A stretch of 64,000 nucleotides of DNA from Ohtaekwangia sp966211525 (GTDB lineage: Bacteria; Bacteroidota; Bacteroidia; Cytophagales; Cyclobacteriaceae). Made by a program: the position numbers and the translations under genes. The notes below the pieces were generated by a model that ran no database searches, was not told the origin of the DNA, and worked only from the letters and a program-made list of their open reading frames with translations. The stretch lies in NCBI GenBank assembly GCA_966211525.1, contig CBIHOZ010000013.1, positions 6,081 to 70,080 of the forward strand, read 5' to 3'. Shown here piece after piece: positions 1 through 9,242 of this stretch (the first letter of the stretch is position 1; each line of letters starts with the position of its first letter).

Positions 1-1
1 C

Positions 2-67
2 ATGGCCATACAAACCGGTGACCGGTCGGTGCTCTATACGAAAGTGGCGGTAATGAATCAAAATTAA
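2..67 (+). CDS. 3' end of an unidentified gene (5' truncated by window)
   Basis: An open frame runs in from the left edge and stops at TAA (65-67), giving about 21 residues that end in VAVMNQN. It converges on the hybrid kinase gene 11 bp away. The piece is too short to assign a family. The TGDRSVLY stretch vaguely recalls the end of membrane-fusion/adaptor proteins, but this is only an impression. Confidence 0.4.
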   Translation: MAIQTGDRSVLYTKVAVMNQN

Positions 68-78
68 GCAGAACAGAA

Positions 79-1995
79 TCACGCTGCCGGAAGCCCTTCT
101 TTGGATAACTCCGGCAGCATGCTATAGCACTGGTCTATAAATTCGTTGGCAATACGTTCTACTTCAGCAAGGTTTGTTTCCTGTTTACTGTTCTCTTCAA
201 TAAACACAATATCACTGCGAAGCGAGTCGAGTCCCATCAGGATGAACGAAGGTTTGATCTGGTGCGCCAGCCGCGAAAGTTTTATCCAGTCCTGGATGTT
301 CATGGCAGTCTTCATGTCTTCCAATACCTGTGGTATAGTCTGAATGAATGTGAGTACCATTTCACGGATAAACTCTTCGTTGTTGCCGGATACTGATCGC
401 AGGTATGCGAGGTTGTAGGAGGGAACTACCTTCATCGCGGCAGGTCGCAGCTCGGTCGAGAGCGGCTTTATCTTCAGGTCATCAAATAACTTCTGGTATA
501 AATCTTCCGGAGTAAAAGGTTTCGGAAGATAATCGTTCATGCCGGCTGCTATACATTTCTCAACGTCTTTGGCAGTGGCGTTTGCAGTGAGGGCAATGAT
601 CGGGAGGTTTGCAGATTGTTCCATCATGCGAATCGCCTTGGTCGCTTCAAAGCCATCCATTACCGGCATCTGCACATCCATCAGTATAACATCAAAGTAG
701 TTGTTCTTGATCTTTTCGATCGCCACCAAACCGTTCTCGGCTTCATCAATAAAGCATTGCCATTTCTTTAATATACTCTTGGCATAGAGCCGGTTTATAT
801 CATTGTCTTCTACCAGCAACACGCGCAGCTGCGAGGTGTTGGTATCTTTCAGTGCTTTGTCTTTTCGCGGTACCGCCTGCGTGATATCATTTACTTTTCC
901 GATGGCATAAGGAATCGTAACCATAAAGGTTGAACCTACATGCTCTTTGCTTACCACGTGTATCTTTCCATTTTGCAGCTCCACCATCTGCTTAACAATG
1001 GTAAGACCGAGTCCGGTGCCTCCGTAACGTCTCGTTACACTGGCATCGGCCTGGCTAAAGCTTTCGAAAATGGTGGTGAGCTTTTCTTCCGGTATACCTA
1101 CACCGGTATCGGTAACTTCAATGCGTACCCAGCACACACCGCGCTGCTCACGCTCGGCTGTACATTTTATCTGGATGGAACCGGTGTGTGTAAACTTAAC
1201 TGCGTTACTGATCAGGTTGATGAGGATCTGATTCAAACGCACCGGGTCACCTAACAATATCTTGTTGAGCTTTTCATCGATGCGATAGTCGAGCGCGATC
1301 TTCTTCTCTTTCGCCTGGTACATAAACGTACTGATGAGGGAGGGGAGAAGATCCTTGAGGTTGAACGCGATCTTTTCAAAACGGAGTTTACCCGATTCGA
1401 TGGCTGCCAGATCCAGAATGTCGTTGATAATAACTTTCAGGTTTTCAGCAGAGTGTTTGATCGCATTTAAATACGTCTCGCGTTCTTCCGGGCTCGGGCT
1501 CTGACTTAACAGGTTTGCCATCCCCGCTATACCGTTGATAGGTGTGCGTATCTCGTGACTGATGTTGGCGAGGAATTGTTCCTTCGCTTTCTGCAAACGT
1601 ACAAGCTCCGATTCATTCTCCTTGCGTTGTGTTACATCGCGGCAGTCGAGTATAAATCCTTTAAGTCCTTGCTTGTGTCTGAGATTTATAGCGTTGAATT
1701 CCAGGAATCTATAGGTAGTATCTTTACAGAGAAACTGGAACTCTACTTTTTCAGTATAGGCACGCTTCTGACTTTGCTTGAGTTTCTTCTGGAAGTCCTC
1801 GCGTGTATCGGGAAGTATATAGTCGAAGAAGTTTTTTCCGATAAGACTTTTGGAGCGATAGCCCAGTGTTTCACTGGCCGAGGCATTGTGATAATGAATC
1901 TTACCGCCATAGTCTACAATGAAGATGATATCGGAACCATCTTCCACTACGGATTCATAGAATGATCCTTTCTTAACGTACTGCTGTAGGTTCAT
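79..1995 (-). CDS. Hybrid sensor histidine kinase (PAS-HisKA-HATPase-REC-HPt)
   Basis: This 638-aa soluble sensor has no membrane segment, so it probably senses a cytoplasmic signal. A PAS domain covers about residues 15-125. The HisKA dimerisation helix carries the phospho-acceptor in SHEIRTP (H147). The ATPase domain has DTGVGIP and GGTGLGL lid motifs at about 250-365. A receiver domain with the acceptor in LMDVQMP lies at about 390-510, and a C-terminal HPt domain has RLAHQIKPSF. This is a complete internal His-Asp-His phosphorelay. The gene starts 1 bp after the sigma-54 regulator stop on the same strand, so the HPt domain may pass phosphate to that regulator's receiver (inference). The stimulus is not visible from the sequence. 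Confidence 0.93.
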   Translation of the reverse strand: MNLQQYVKKGSFYESVVEDGSDIIFIVDYGGKIHYHNASASETLGYRSKSLIGKNFFDYILPDTREDFQKKLKQSQKRAYTEKVEFQFLCKDTTYRFLEFNAINLRHKQGLKGFILDCRDVTQRKENESELVRLQKAKEQFLANISHEIRTPINGIAGMANLLSQSPSPEERETYLNAIKHSAENLKVIINDILDLAAIESGKLRFEKIAFNLKDLLPSLISTFMYQAKEKKIALDYRIDEKLNKILLGDPVRLNQILINLISNAVKFTHTGSIQIKCTAEREQRGVCWVRIEVTDTGVGIPEEKLTTIFESFSQADASVTRRYGGTGLGLTIVKQMVELQNGKIHVVSKEHVGSTFMVTIPYAIGKVNDITQAVPRKDKALKDTNTSQLRVLLVEDNDINRLYAKSILKKWQCFIDEAENGLVAIEKIKNNYFDVILMDVQMPVMDGFEATKAIRMMEQSANLPIIALTANATAKDVEKCIAAGMNDYLPKPFTPEDLYQKLFDDLKIKPLSTELRPAAMKVVPSYNLAYLRSVSGNNEEFIREMVLTFIQTIPQVLEDMKTAMNIQDWIKLSRLAHQIKPSFILMGLDSLRSDIVFIEENSKQETNLAEVERIANEFIDQCYSMLPELSKEGLPAA

Positions 1996-1996
1996 G

Positions 1997-3358
1997 TCAG
2001 ATGCCGATCGTCTCCATCTCCTTCAGATACCGGTATAAAGATGACTTGCCGATGTCGAGCCTGCGCGCGACTTCCAGTACATTGTTGTCATATTTATTCA
2101 GGTAGTGTCGGATTATACGATACATAAATTCCTGCATGGTCATCTCCTGGTATAGGAACGACTCCATGCGCGTGGTGCTGTTGAAGCTTATATCCTGCGG
2201 GCGTAACTCTTGTCCTTCTGCCATTACCGCAGCAAGTTCGATCACCGATTTCAGCTCGCGTATATTTCCGGGGAAGGGATACTGCAATAACTTCTCCTGC
2301 GCCTCCGGACTGATCTTGAATTTAGGCAACTGGTTATCATGCGCGAATTGATCGAGCACATGTTTGGCGATCAGGATCACATCTTGTCCACGTTCACGCA
2401 GTGGTGGTAACACAATCGGCAACCCGAGCAGACGATAGTATAGATCTTCGCGGAAGCGTGTGGCCTTTACTTCTTCGGCAAGGTCTTTATGTGTTGCAGC
2501 AATAATTCGAACGTCCAGTTTAATTACCTGGTTGCCACCGATTCTGGTGATCTCACGTTCTTGTAAAACACGAAGTAATTTTGCCTGCAGGTTCGGATCC
2601 ATCTCACCGATCTCATCGAGAAAAATAGTACCGCCTTCGGCTTCTTCAAACTTTCCGATCCTGCGCGTAACGGCCCCGGTAAATGCGCCTTTCTCATGAC
2701 CGAAGAGTTCACTTTCAATCAGGTCGCGAGGTATAGCAGCAATGTTTACGGCTACAAAAGGTTTGTTCTTGCGCTTCGAGTTATAGTGTACAGCTTTGGC
2801 AACAAGTTCTTTTCCCGTACCGGTTTCACCGGAGATACTCACAGATATATTTGTCTGAACTGCTTTTTCGAGCAGCGAGAATACACGTTTAATCGCAGGA
2901 CTTGTTCCCACGATGCTCTTTTCGAAAGTATATTTTTCGGAGATCTCTTTCTTCAGGTGATCGATCTCTTTGATGAGCGATGTACGGTTACGCGCGTTGT
3001 TGATTGAGTTCAGAAGCCTGTCCTTCGTCTCATGATCTTTCGCGATATAGTCGTAAGCACCGAGCTTCAGGAGTTCCACCGCAGTATGTATCTTTTCCTG
3101 TGCCGATACAATGATCACGTTGATGTTGGGATCATGACTGCGTATCTGGCTCAATACTTTTTCGCCCGGCATATCGGGTAACGAATAGTCGAGGGTAATA
3201 ACCGCCGGGTTCTTGTAGAGGTTCGCCAGACAATCCTTGCCCGAGGTATAGAACTGAACTTCGTAATCCGGATTGAGCTCAAGCACATACTTCAGAAACT
3301 TGGTGTATGCCGGATCGTCTTCGACAACAAATATCTTAACGGGATCTTTCTCGTACAT
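1997..3358 (-). CDS. NtrC-family sigma-54-dependent response regulator
   Basis: The N-terminal receiver (FVVEDDP acid pocket, acceptor Asp in TLDYSLPD) is followed by an AAA+ domain and a C-terminal Fis-type helix-turn-helix (NVLEVARRLDIGKSSLYRYL). The AAA+ domain has Walker A GETGTGKE, Walker B FLDEIGE and the GAFTGA loop that contacts sigma-54. It should activate RpoN promoters after phosphorylation. I place the start at the ATG whose codon ends at 3358 (MYEKDPVKIF) because the receiver begins directly there. An in-frame ATG at 3400 would add 14 residues of unusual hydrophobic sequence. It forms an operon with the hybrid kinase downstream and is divergent from the TerB-like gene. Confidence 0.92.
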   Translation of the reverse strand: MYEKDPVKIFVVEDDPAYTKFLKYVLELNPDYEVQFYTSGKDCLANLYKNPAVITLDYSLPDMPGEKVLSQIRSHDPNINVIIVSAQEKIHTAVELLKLGAYDYIAKDHETKDRLLNSINNARNRTSLIKEIDHLKKEISEKYTFEKSIVGTSPAIKRVFSLLEKAVQTNISVSISGETGTGKELVAKAVHYNSKRKNKPFVAVNIAAIPRDLIESELFGHEKGAFTGAVTRRIGKFEEAEGGTIFLDEIGEMDPNLQAKLLRVLQEREITRIGGNQVIKLDVRIIAATHKDLAEEVKATRFREDLYYRLLGLPIVLPPLRERGQDVILIAKHVLDQFAHDNQLPKFKISPEAQEKLLQYPFPGNIRELKSVIELAAVMAEGQELRPQDISFNSTTRMESFLYQEMTMQEFMYRIIRHYLNKYDNNVLEVARRLDIGKSSLYRYLKEMETIGI

Positions 3359-3676
3359 GCGCTGGGGTTTGAAAAGTAAATATAAAGGTATGACGGCCAT
3401 TAGCCAAGCAGTTGCAGGGGCAGCCAGGGCCGTGATAAGTCTTAATCATTTCAGTCAACATCTCGCTATTCAATGACACGTTGGTAAAAAATCTATTCAT
3501 GTTACTCCGCCAGGTGATGGTACGTTTTTCCTCATCGTGTACCAATATAAAAAATGATAATAGGTAATGTTAAAAAAAGTTTGACGGATTACCGTGAGCA
3601 TGTATGAATTTTATTGTCTTAAAAGTTTATCAACTTGAAATAATCTGCTTACTTTCGATAGCGAAGCATAGCATAC

Positions 3677-4141
3677 ATGATACCGGAATTCCAGACATTA
3701 ACCGATAGTGAAACTGAACTGATGCTGAAGGCACCCATACTGGTTTGCATTCTTATAGCAGGTGCCGATGGCGACATCGACCGGAAGGAAATAAAGGAAG
3801 CGATCGCGATTGTTCGCAAGGAGAAAAAGAATCACACATTACTCTCCGGATTCTTTCGCGAGATGGCAGAGGATTTTGAAGACAAGATCAAGATACTCAT
3901 TCAAAGTTACCCGTTCGAATTGTCTAAAAGAACTCCCATGATCATTGAAGAGTTGAAGAATCTGAACGTGCTCTGGAAAAAAATCGATCCTGAATTTTCA
4001 ATCGCTTACTACGAAATGTTGAGGAGTATATCCGAACGAATTGCTTCTTCATCGGGCGGACTTTGGGGAATAAAAACCGTAGGCTCCGAAGAGGCGCAGT
4101 ATCTTCACCTGCCCATGATCAACGATCCTGCTAAAAAATAA
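3677..4141 (+). CDS. TerB-like helical protein
   Basis: A 154-aa protein with no signal peptide. The segment VCILIAGADGDIDRKEIKEA resembles the acidic first helix pair of TerB/DjlA-N domains, in which Asp and Glu side chains bind metal. The rest is predicted helical and charged. TerB-like domains occur in stress and metal-response systems, but no ter operon genes are nearby, so a tellurite-resistance role is not supported. It is divergent from the sigma-54 regulator, with a 318-bp gap in which I see only a weak -7-like TACTTTCG at 3650-3657. It is followed 79 bp later by the rhomboid gene. Confidence 0.7.
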   Translation: MIPEFQTLTDSETELMLKAPILVCILIAGADGDIDRKEIKEAIAIVRKEKKNHTLLSGFFREMAEDFEDKIKILIQSYPFELSKRTPMIIEELKNLNVLWKKIDPEFSIAYYEMLRSISERIASSSGGLWGIKTVGSEEAQYLHLPMINDPAKK

Positions 4142-4220
4142 TTTGCTTTTGCTTTTTACTTGATGATCGTTACCGGACAATTTACATCTTTGTACCGGCC
4201 TTTTCTTTTTGCCATAACGT

Positions 4221-4787
4221 ATGTCGTCATCACAATCTTCGCTGTTTGGAAGTTCGGTTATACCGTTCCGACTGGTGTTTCTAATGTGGGCTTCTTTCTA
4301 TCTTGAATATGTTTTTGGTTTACCGATAAGCTGGTATGGTATTGAGCCGCGAACTTTTCATGGATTGATCGGCATCTTTACCGCTCCGCTTATTCATGGC
4401 GATCTGTTACACCTCATCTCCAATACTATACCGATGCTCTTTTTAGGATCGGTGCTCTTTTTCTTCTACGGTAAAATAGGAGGGCAGGTATTTTTTCGTT
4501 CGTACTTCTGGACAAACATTCTTGTATGGTTGTTCGCGCGCCCGGCCAATCACATTGGTGCCAGTGGTGTAGTATATGGACTCGCATTCTTCCTGATATC
4601 ATTCGGCTTTTTCAGACGCGACTTTCTTTCCATCATCATATCCGCTATCGTGTTGTTGCTATACGGAGGCGTGTTCTACGGCGTGCTTCCTACCGACCCG
4701 CATATATCGTGGGAGTCTCACTTTGCAGGGGCACTGGTCGGCATCACCACGGCGGTTGCGTTCAGCAAGCAGAAGAACGTGAATTAA
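4221..4787 (+). CDS. Rhomboid-family intramembrane serine protease
   Basis: This 188-aa protein has about six hydrophobic segments. The family's key features are visible: HGDLLHLISN in the region of the oxyanion-site Asn (with nearby His), GASG with the catalytic serine, and a His in SHFAGALVG as the second dyad residue. It would cleave transmembrane helices of other membrane proteins; the substrate is unknown. It is at the short end for a bacterial rhomboid core. The gene stands alone between the TerB-like gene and holA. Confidence 0.88.
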   Translation: MSSSQSSLFGSSVIPFRLVFLMWASFYLEYVFGLPISWYGIEPRTFHGLIGIFTAPLIHGDLLHLISNTIPMLFLGSVLFFFYGKIGGQVFFRSYFWTNILVWLFARPANHIGASGVVYGLAFFLISFGFFRRDFLSIIISAIVLLLYGGVFYGVLPTDPHISWESHFAGALVGITTAVAFSKQKNVN

Positions 4788-4926
4788 ATCACGTTCATGC
4801 GATTGCCTTAGACGTTGTGCGTGAATGAATTAGCGATCAGCCAACGCTTCTTGTTAAAATCAAAAAGTATTCGTTTCGCATCTTGATTTTTATTTGATAT
4901 TTGCGCCTCCGGAAATTTAGTGTGCC

Positions 4927-5949
4927 ATGGATGCAAACGTGAAAAAGATACTGGCTGACCTCAAGAGCAGAAAATATGCACCTGTTTACTTTCTGCAGGG
5001 AGAGGAGACTTTCTACATCGATGTTATTGCCGACTATATAGAAGCAAATGTACTTGCCGAAGCTGAGAAGGGATTTAACCAGGTAGTGGTATATGGTAAA
5101 GATGCTGCCATGGCTACCATCCTTACACATGCGCGCAGGTTCCCCATGATGGCCGAGCGACAAGTTGTAATTGTAAAGGAAGCACAGGATATACCCGATC
5201 TTGGTAAAGATACCGGTGCACGTTTACTGCTCGATTACCTTACGAAAGCTGTGCCGAGCACCGTGCTCGTGTTCTGTCATAAACATAAAAGTCTTGATAA
5301 GCGTAAGGAGCTTGGTAAGAAGATCGATCAGTATGCCGTAACCATCAACACGAAGAAGCTATACGATAATCAGCTGCCTGAATTTGTAACGGAGTACTGT
5401 AAAGATAAAAAGGTACCGATCGATGATCGTGCTGTGCAGGCCTTGTGCGAGTTTGTTGGTCACGATCTGCACCGCCTGGCCAATGAAGTAGACAAGATCG
5501 TTATATCGCTGCAGCCCGGTGAAAGCATCACAGCCGAGCGCATCATGAACCAGGTGGGTATCAGCAAAGAGTATAACATTTTTGAATTGCAGAAAGCTAT
5601 TCTTCAACGCGACACCGTACTGGCCAACCGCATTGTAAATTACTTTGAACGCAACACCAAGAAGAACCCGATGATACCCGTGGTGGCGTATCTCTTCTCG
5701 TTTTTCAGTAAGTTGCTCATCGCTGCCAATGCTACAGACAAGAGTGAGAAAGGACTTGCTAGTGAATTGAAAGTGAGCCCGTATGCAGTACGTGATTATA
5801 GTTTAGCTTTACGACAATTTCCACTCGCCAAGATCATTGATAACATCAGCTCGATCAAAGAAGCAGACCTCAAACTGAAAGGAGTAAACACGGGCTCTGC
5901 CGATGAAGGACAGATCTTTCGTGAACTTGTATGGCGTCTCATGAACTGA
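4927..5949 (+). CDS. holA: DNA polymerase III subunit delta
   Basis: A 340-aa HolA-type clamp-loader wrench that opens the beta clamp. The N-terminal motif APVYFLQGEETFYID is characteristic of bacterial delta. The rest follows the three-domain delta layout, with an AAA+-like fold lacking catalytic Walker motifs and a C-terminal helical collar ending in LKGVNTGSADE and the Arg/Leu-rich tail. Length matches the family (about 330-345 aa). It stands alone on the plus strand. Downstream, 5950-6195 is an AT-rich intergenic region with no gene seen. Confidence 0.95.
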   Translation: MDANVKKILADLKSRKYAPVYFLQGEETFYIDVIADYIEANVLAEAEKGFNQVVVYGKDAAMATILTHARRFPMMAERQVVIVKEAQDIPDLGKDTGARLLLDYLTKAVPSTVLVFCHKHKSLDKRKELGKKIDQYAVTINTKKLYDNQLPEFVTEYCKDKKVPIDDRAVQALCEFVGHDLHRLANEVDKIVISLQPGESITAERIMNQVGISKEYNIFELQKAILQRDTVLANRIVNYFERNTKKNPMIPVVAYLFSFFSKLLIAANATDKSEKGLASELKVSPYAVRDYSLALRQFPLAKIIDNISSIKEADLKLKGVNTGSADEGQIFRELVWRLMN

Positions 5950-6195
5950 TATATACTATATCAGACCTGTGCTAAAAGTAGTTTGAGACAATATACCTTC
6001 AGGGTACATATCAGTACATATCAACCCTTTATATGGTAAGCTTTAGGCCATAAGCTTTACGCTTTACACTTTATTACCTACCTTTAAGTCCATGCAAATT
6101 CATCAGCGCGGATTTTTTTTAACTCACTTTTTTGGTTCTTTATTTGCAATAATTTTTCAGGTGCGCTGTTTTAAACACAAATCGTATTTACAGTA

Positions 6196-9100
6196 ATGTA
6201 CAGATTTATCGCTCTTCTATTTTTGATTTTCACCGTTCAACGTATGTATGCGCAGGATCAACTGTCGCAGAACAAAGTTGAAAAGCTTTATCATCGCGGA
6301 ACAGAACTTGTTCAGCATGCTAACTACGGTGCAGCTCGTGAGGTCTTCTCAGACTTTCTGGCGCAGGCATCACCAACGGATGCGCGCAGAGGTGAGGCGG
6401 AATATTATGTAGCCTTCAGTGCATTGAACCTTGGCCATAAAGATGGCGAGAAGCTTATCGATGACTTCATCGATAACAATCCATCCAGTCCAAAAGCTTC
6501 TACAGCCTATTACGATCTTGCCACATTCTTCTATGCAGAAGGTAATTATACCAAAGCCGCCAGCTACTATAAGAAAGTAAATTTCCCGGCACTTACTACC
6601 GATCAGCAAAACCAGGGACACTTCAAGTGGGGCTATAGCTATTTCAACCAGAAGAAACTGGATGAAGCACTGGAGCAGTTCAACTTCGTAAAGAAGCAGA
6701 CCTCAGCCTATACACCGGCAGCAAACTACTATGCCGGGTTCATCGAATACTCCAAAGGACAATATGATGAAGCACTCACCGATTTAAAGAAAGCCGAATT
6801 GAGTCCTTCGTATGCTGCTATCGTTCCGAACCTCATTGCCAATATTTACTATAAACAGAAGAAGTATGATGTACTCATGGAGTACGCCAACAGTCTGAAA
6901 GGTCGTACCGATATAACCAATGCCGATGAGATTGCCATGCTGGTGGCAGAAGCGAGTTACTATAAAGGTGACTTCAAGAAAGCAGTGGAGTCGTATCAGA
7001 AATACTTTGACACGAATGCTAAAGCCGAGAGCGGTCTCTTCTTCCGCGCGGGCTATGCCAATTATGTAACAGGCAATACCGAGCGCGGTATCGAATACCT
7101 CGATAAAGCTGCAGCATCAAAAGATACCGTGAGCTACTATGCATCATACTACCTCGGTATACTACATTTGAAGAAAGGCAACAAGCCGCTCGCGCTGAAT
7201 GCATTTGACTATGCGCGCAGAAATCCGAAAGATAAAAGCCTGGTAGAAGAGAGCTCGTTCCAGTTTGCCAAAGTATCGTACGATGTAGGTAAAGCTGATC
7301 AGGCCATTTCCGAGTTTGAAAAATTCCTGAAGACGTATCCGACTAGCGTACATGCCAACGAAGTAAAAGAGTTACTCGTGCAGGTATATGTAAATGGTAA
7401 CAACTTTAACAAGGCTATAGAATATATAGAATCGCTGCCATCGCGCAACCCGTATATCAACCAGGCATACCAGAAGGCTGCATACCTGAAAGGAGCCGAG
7501 CTCTTTAATAAAGAACAATACCCCGAAGCCGTAGAGTACTTTACAAAATCACTCGATCAGCCCATCGACAAGAACTATGTAGCGCTGGCCAGCTTCTGGA
7601 GAGCTGAGGCATACTCAATGGGAAGAAAGTATAATGAAGCCATTGGCGATTATCAGCGTGTAGTCGGTATAGGTTCATCCATTGATCCGGAGATTTTGTT
7701 GAAGACCCGTTATGGTTTAGGATATGCACACTATAACCTGGAAGCGTACGACAAAGCGCTCTATAATTTTAAAGAGTTTGTTAACAAAGCCAACAAGAAC
7801 ACACCGAACTATGCTGATGGTCTGGTGCGCCTGGCAGACTGCTACTATGTAAGCAAGCAATACGATGAAGCGCTTGCTACCTATAACAAAGCTAAAACTT
7901 CAGGCACAGCAGACGCAGACTATGTATTGCTACAGGCCGGTATCATGAGTGGTATACAACGCAAGTATGCAGAGTCACGCACACAGCTTACCGAGTTGAT
8001 CCGTAATTATCCGAAGTCTCAATACCGTGATGAGGCCATGTTCCAACGCGCGCAGTTCGAGATTGAGCAAAGCAATTACCAGGGAGCAATCGAAGCATTG
8101 TCTCAATTGATCCGCGAAAGTCCGAATTCAAAATACCTGCCACTGGCATACGAACGCAGAGGTGCAGCCAACTATAACCTGAAGCAATACGATCGCACTA
8201 TAAATGATTACCAAACGGTGATTCGTTTATTCCCGACACATCCTATTGCAAAGACAGTATTGATACCGTTGCAGGAAGCGTTGAATGTTTCTGGGCGTTC
8301 CGGTGAATTTGAAAACAACCTGTCTCAATACAAAAATGCGAACCCCGCTGATGAAAGCGTAGAGAAGCTGGAGTTTGAGACAGCGAAGAACTTATATTTC
8401 GATCAGCAGTATCAAAAATCAATCACCAGCTTTACAAAGTATCTCAGTTCATATCCGCAGTCGTCAAGTGCGCAGGAGGCGAGATATTATATAGCCGAGT
8501 CTCACTTCAAGTTACAGGACTTCAACAAAGCATTGCCGATCTATACCGAGCTCAATAAAGACATGACCTTTAACATGGGCAGCAGGGTAGTGGCGCGTCT
8601 TGCCGAGATCCATTTCAAGCAGGGTAATTATGACAATGCGATTACAAACTTCCATCGCCTGGAAAAACTGGCCTCTAACAAGAAGGAACAGTATAATGCG
8701 TGGGCTGGTTTGATGGAATCGTTCTACCTGAAAGGTCAATATGATTCAGTTGATGTATATGCACAAACCATCATCGAGCGCGGTAATATAAATGCCGGTG
8801 CGCAGAACAAGGCGTCCCTATATCTGGGTAAAACCGCTTTGGCCCGCGGTGATTTTGAAGGCGCAAAAGATGAATTCCTCAATACGCTGAATGCGGCCCG
8901 CGATGAGTTTGGTGCTGAAGCGAAATATCTGCTGGCGGAAATATTCTATAACCAGAAACAGTATAAGCAGTGCTATGAGACTTCGATGGGACTGATCAAC
9001 GACTTTGCAACGTATGACCTATGGGTCGGAAAAGCATTCTTGTTGCTGGCCGATAACTTTGCGGCACAGGACGATATATTCCAGGCACGTGCCACGTTGC

Positions 9101-9222
9101 AGTCACTCGATAAGTTTCCGCTTCCGTCTATAAAAGACGAGGCAAAAGCGAAGCTAAAACAACTCGAGCAGGCTGAGCTGGAGAAACAAAAGAAACTGGA
9201 AGCTGATACTTTAGATAATTGA
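6196..9222 (+). CDS. Large secreted TPR protein
   Basis: A 1008-aa protein with an N-terminal signal peptide ending near MYAQ (residue 20) and then tetratricopeptide-like repeats almost end to end. Many helix pairs carry signatures such as GQYDEALTDL, KQYDEALATY and GDFEGAKDEF. The C-terminus is Lys/Glu rich. Such proteins act as periplasmic or outer-membrane-associated scaffolds. The next gene, an outer-membrane barrel, begins 20 bp downstream, so the two are probably co-translated and may form one envelope complex (inference). Several Bacteroidota gliding and secretion loci pair TPR proteins with barrels, but I cannot assign a named system. Confidence 0.88.
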   Translation: MYRFIALLFLIFTVQRMYAQDQLSQNKVEKLYHRGTELVQHANYGAAREVFSDFLAQASPTDARRGEAEYYVAFSALNLGHKDGEKLIDDFIDNNPSSPKASTAYYDLATFFYAEGNYTKAASYYKKVNFPALTTDQQNQGHFKWGYSYFNQKKLDEALEQFNFVKKQTSAYTPAANYYAGFIEYSKGQYDEALTDLKKAELSPSYAAIVPNLIANIYYKQKKYDVLMEYANSLKGRTDITNADEIAMLVAEASYYKGDFKKAVESYQKYFDTNAKAESGLFFRAGYANYVTGNTERGIEYLDKAAASKDTVSYYASYYLGILHLKKGNKPLALNAFDYARRNPKDKSLVEESSFQFAKVSYDVGKADQAISEFEKFLKTYPTSVHANEVKELLVQVYVNGNNFNKAIEYIESLPSRNPYINQAYQKAAYLKGAELFNKEQYPEAVEYFTKSLDQPIDKNYVALASFWRAEAYSMGRKYNEAIGDYQRVVGIGSSIDPEILLKTRYGLGYAHYNLEAYDKALYNFKEFVNKANKNTPNYADGLVRLADCYYVSKQYDEALATYNKAKTSGTADADYVLLQAGIMSGIQRKYAESRTQLTELIRNYPKSQYRDEAMFQRAQFEIEQSNYQGAIEALSQLIRESPNSKYLPLAYERRGAANYNLKQYDRTINDYQTVIRLFPTHPIAKTVLIPLQEALNVSGRSGEFENNLSQYKNANPADESVEKLEFETAKNLYFDQQYQKSITSFTKYLSSYPQSSSAQEARYYIAESHFKLQDFNKALPIYTELNKDMTFNMGSRVVARLAEIHFKQGNYDNAITNFHRLEKLASNKKEQYNAWAGLMESFYLKGQYDSVDVYAQTIIERGNINAGAQNKASLYLGKTALARGDFEGAKDEFLNTLNAARDEFGAEAKYLLAEIFYNQKQYKQCYETSMGLINDFATYDLWVGKAFLLLADNFAAQDDIFQARATLQSLDKFPLPSIKDEAKAKLKQLEQAELEKQKKLEADTLDN

Positions 9223-9242
9223 TTCGTATACCATTTTTTGCG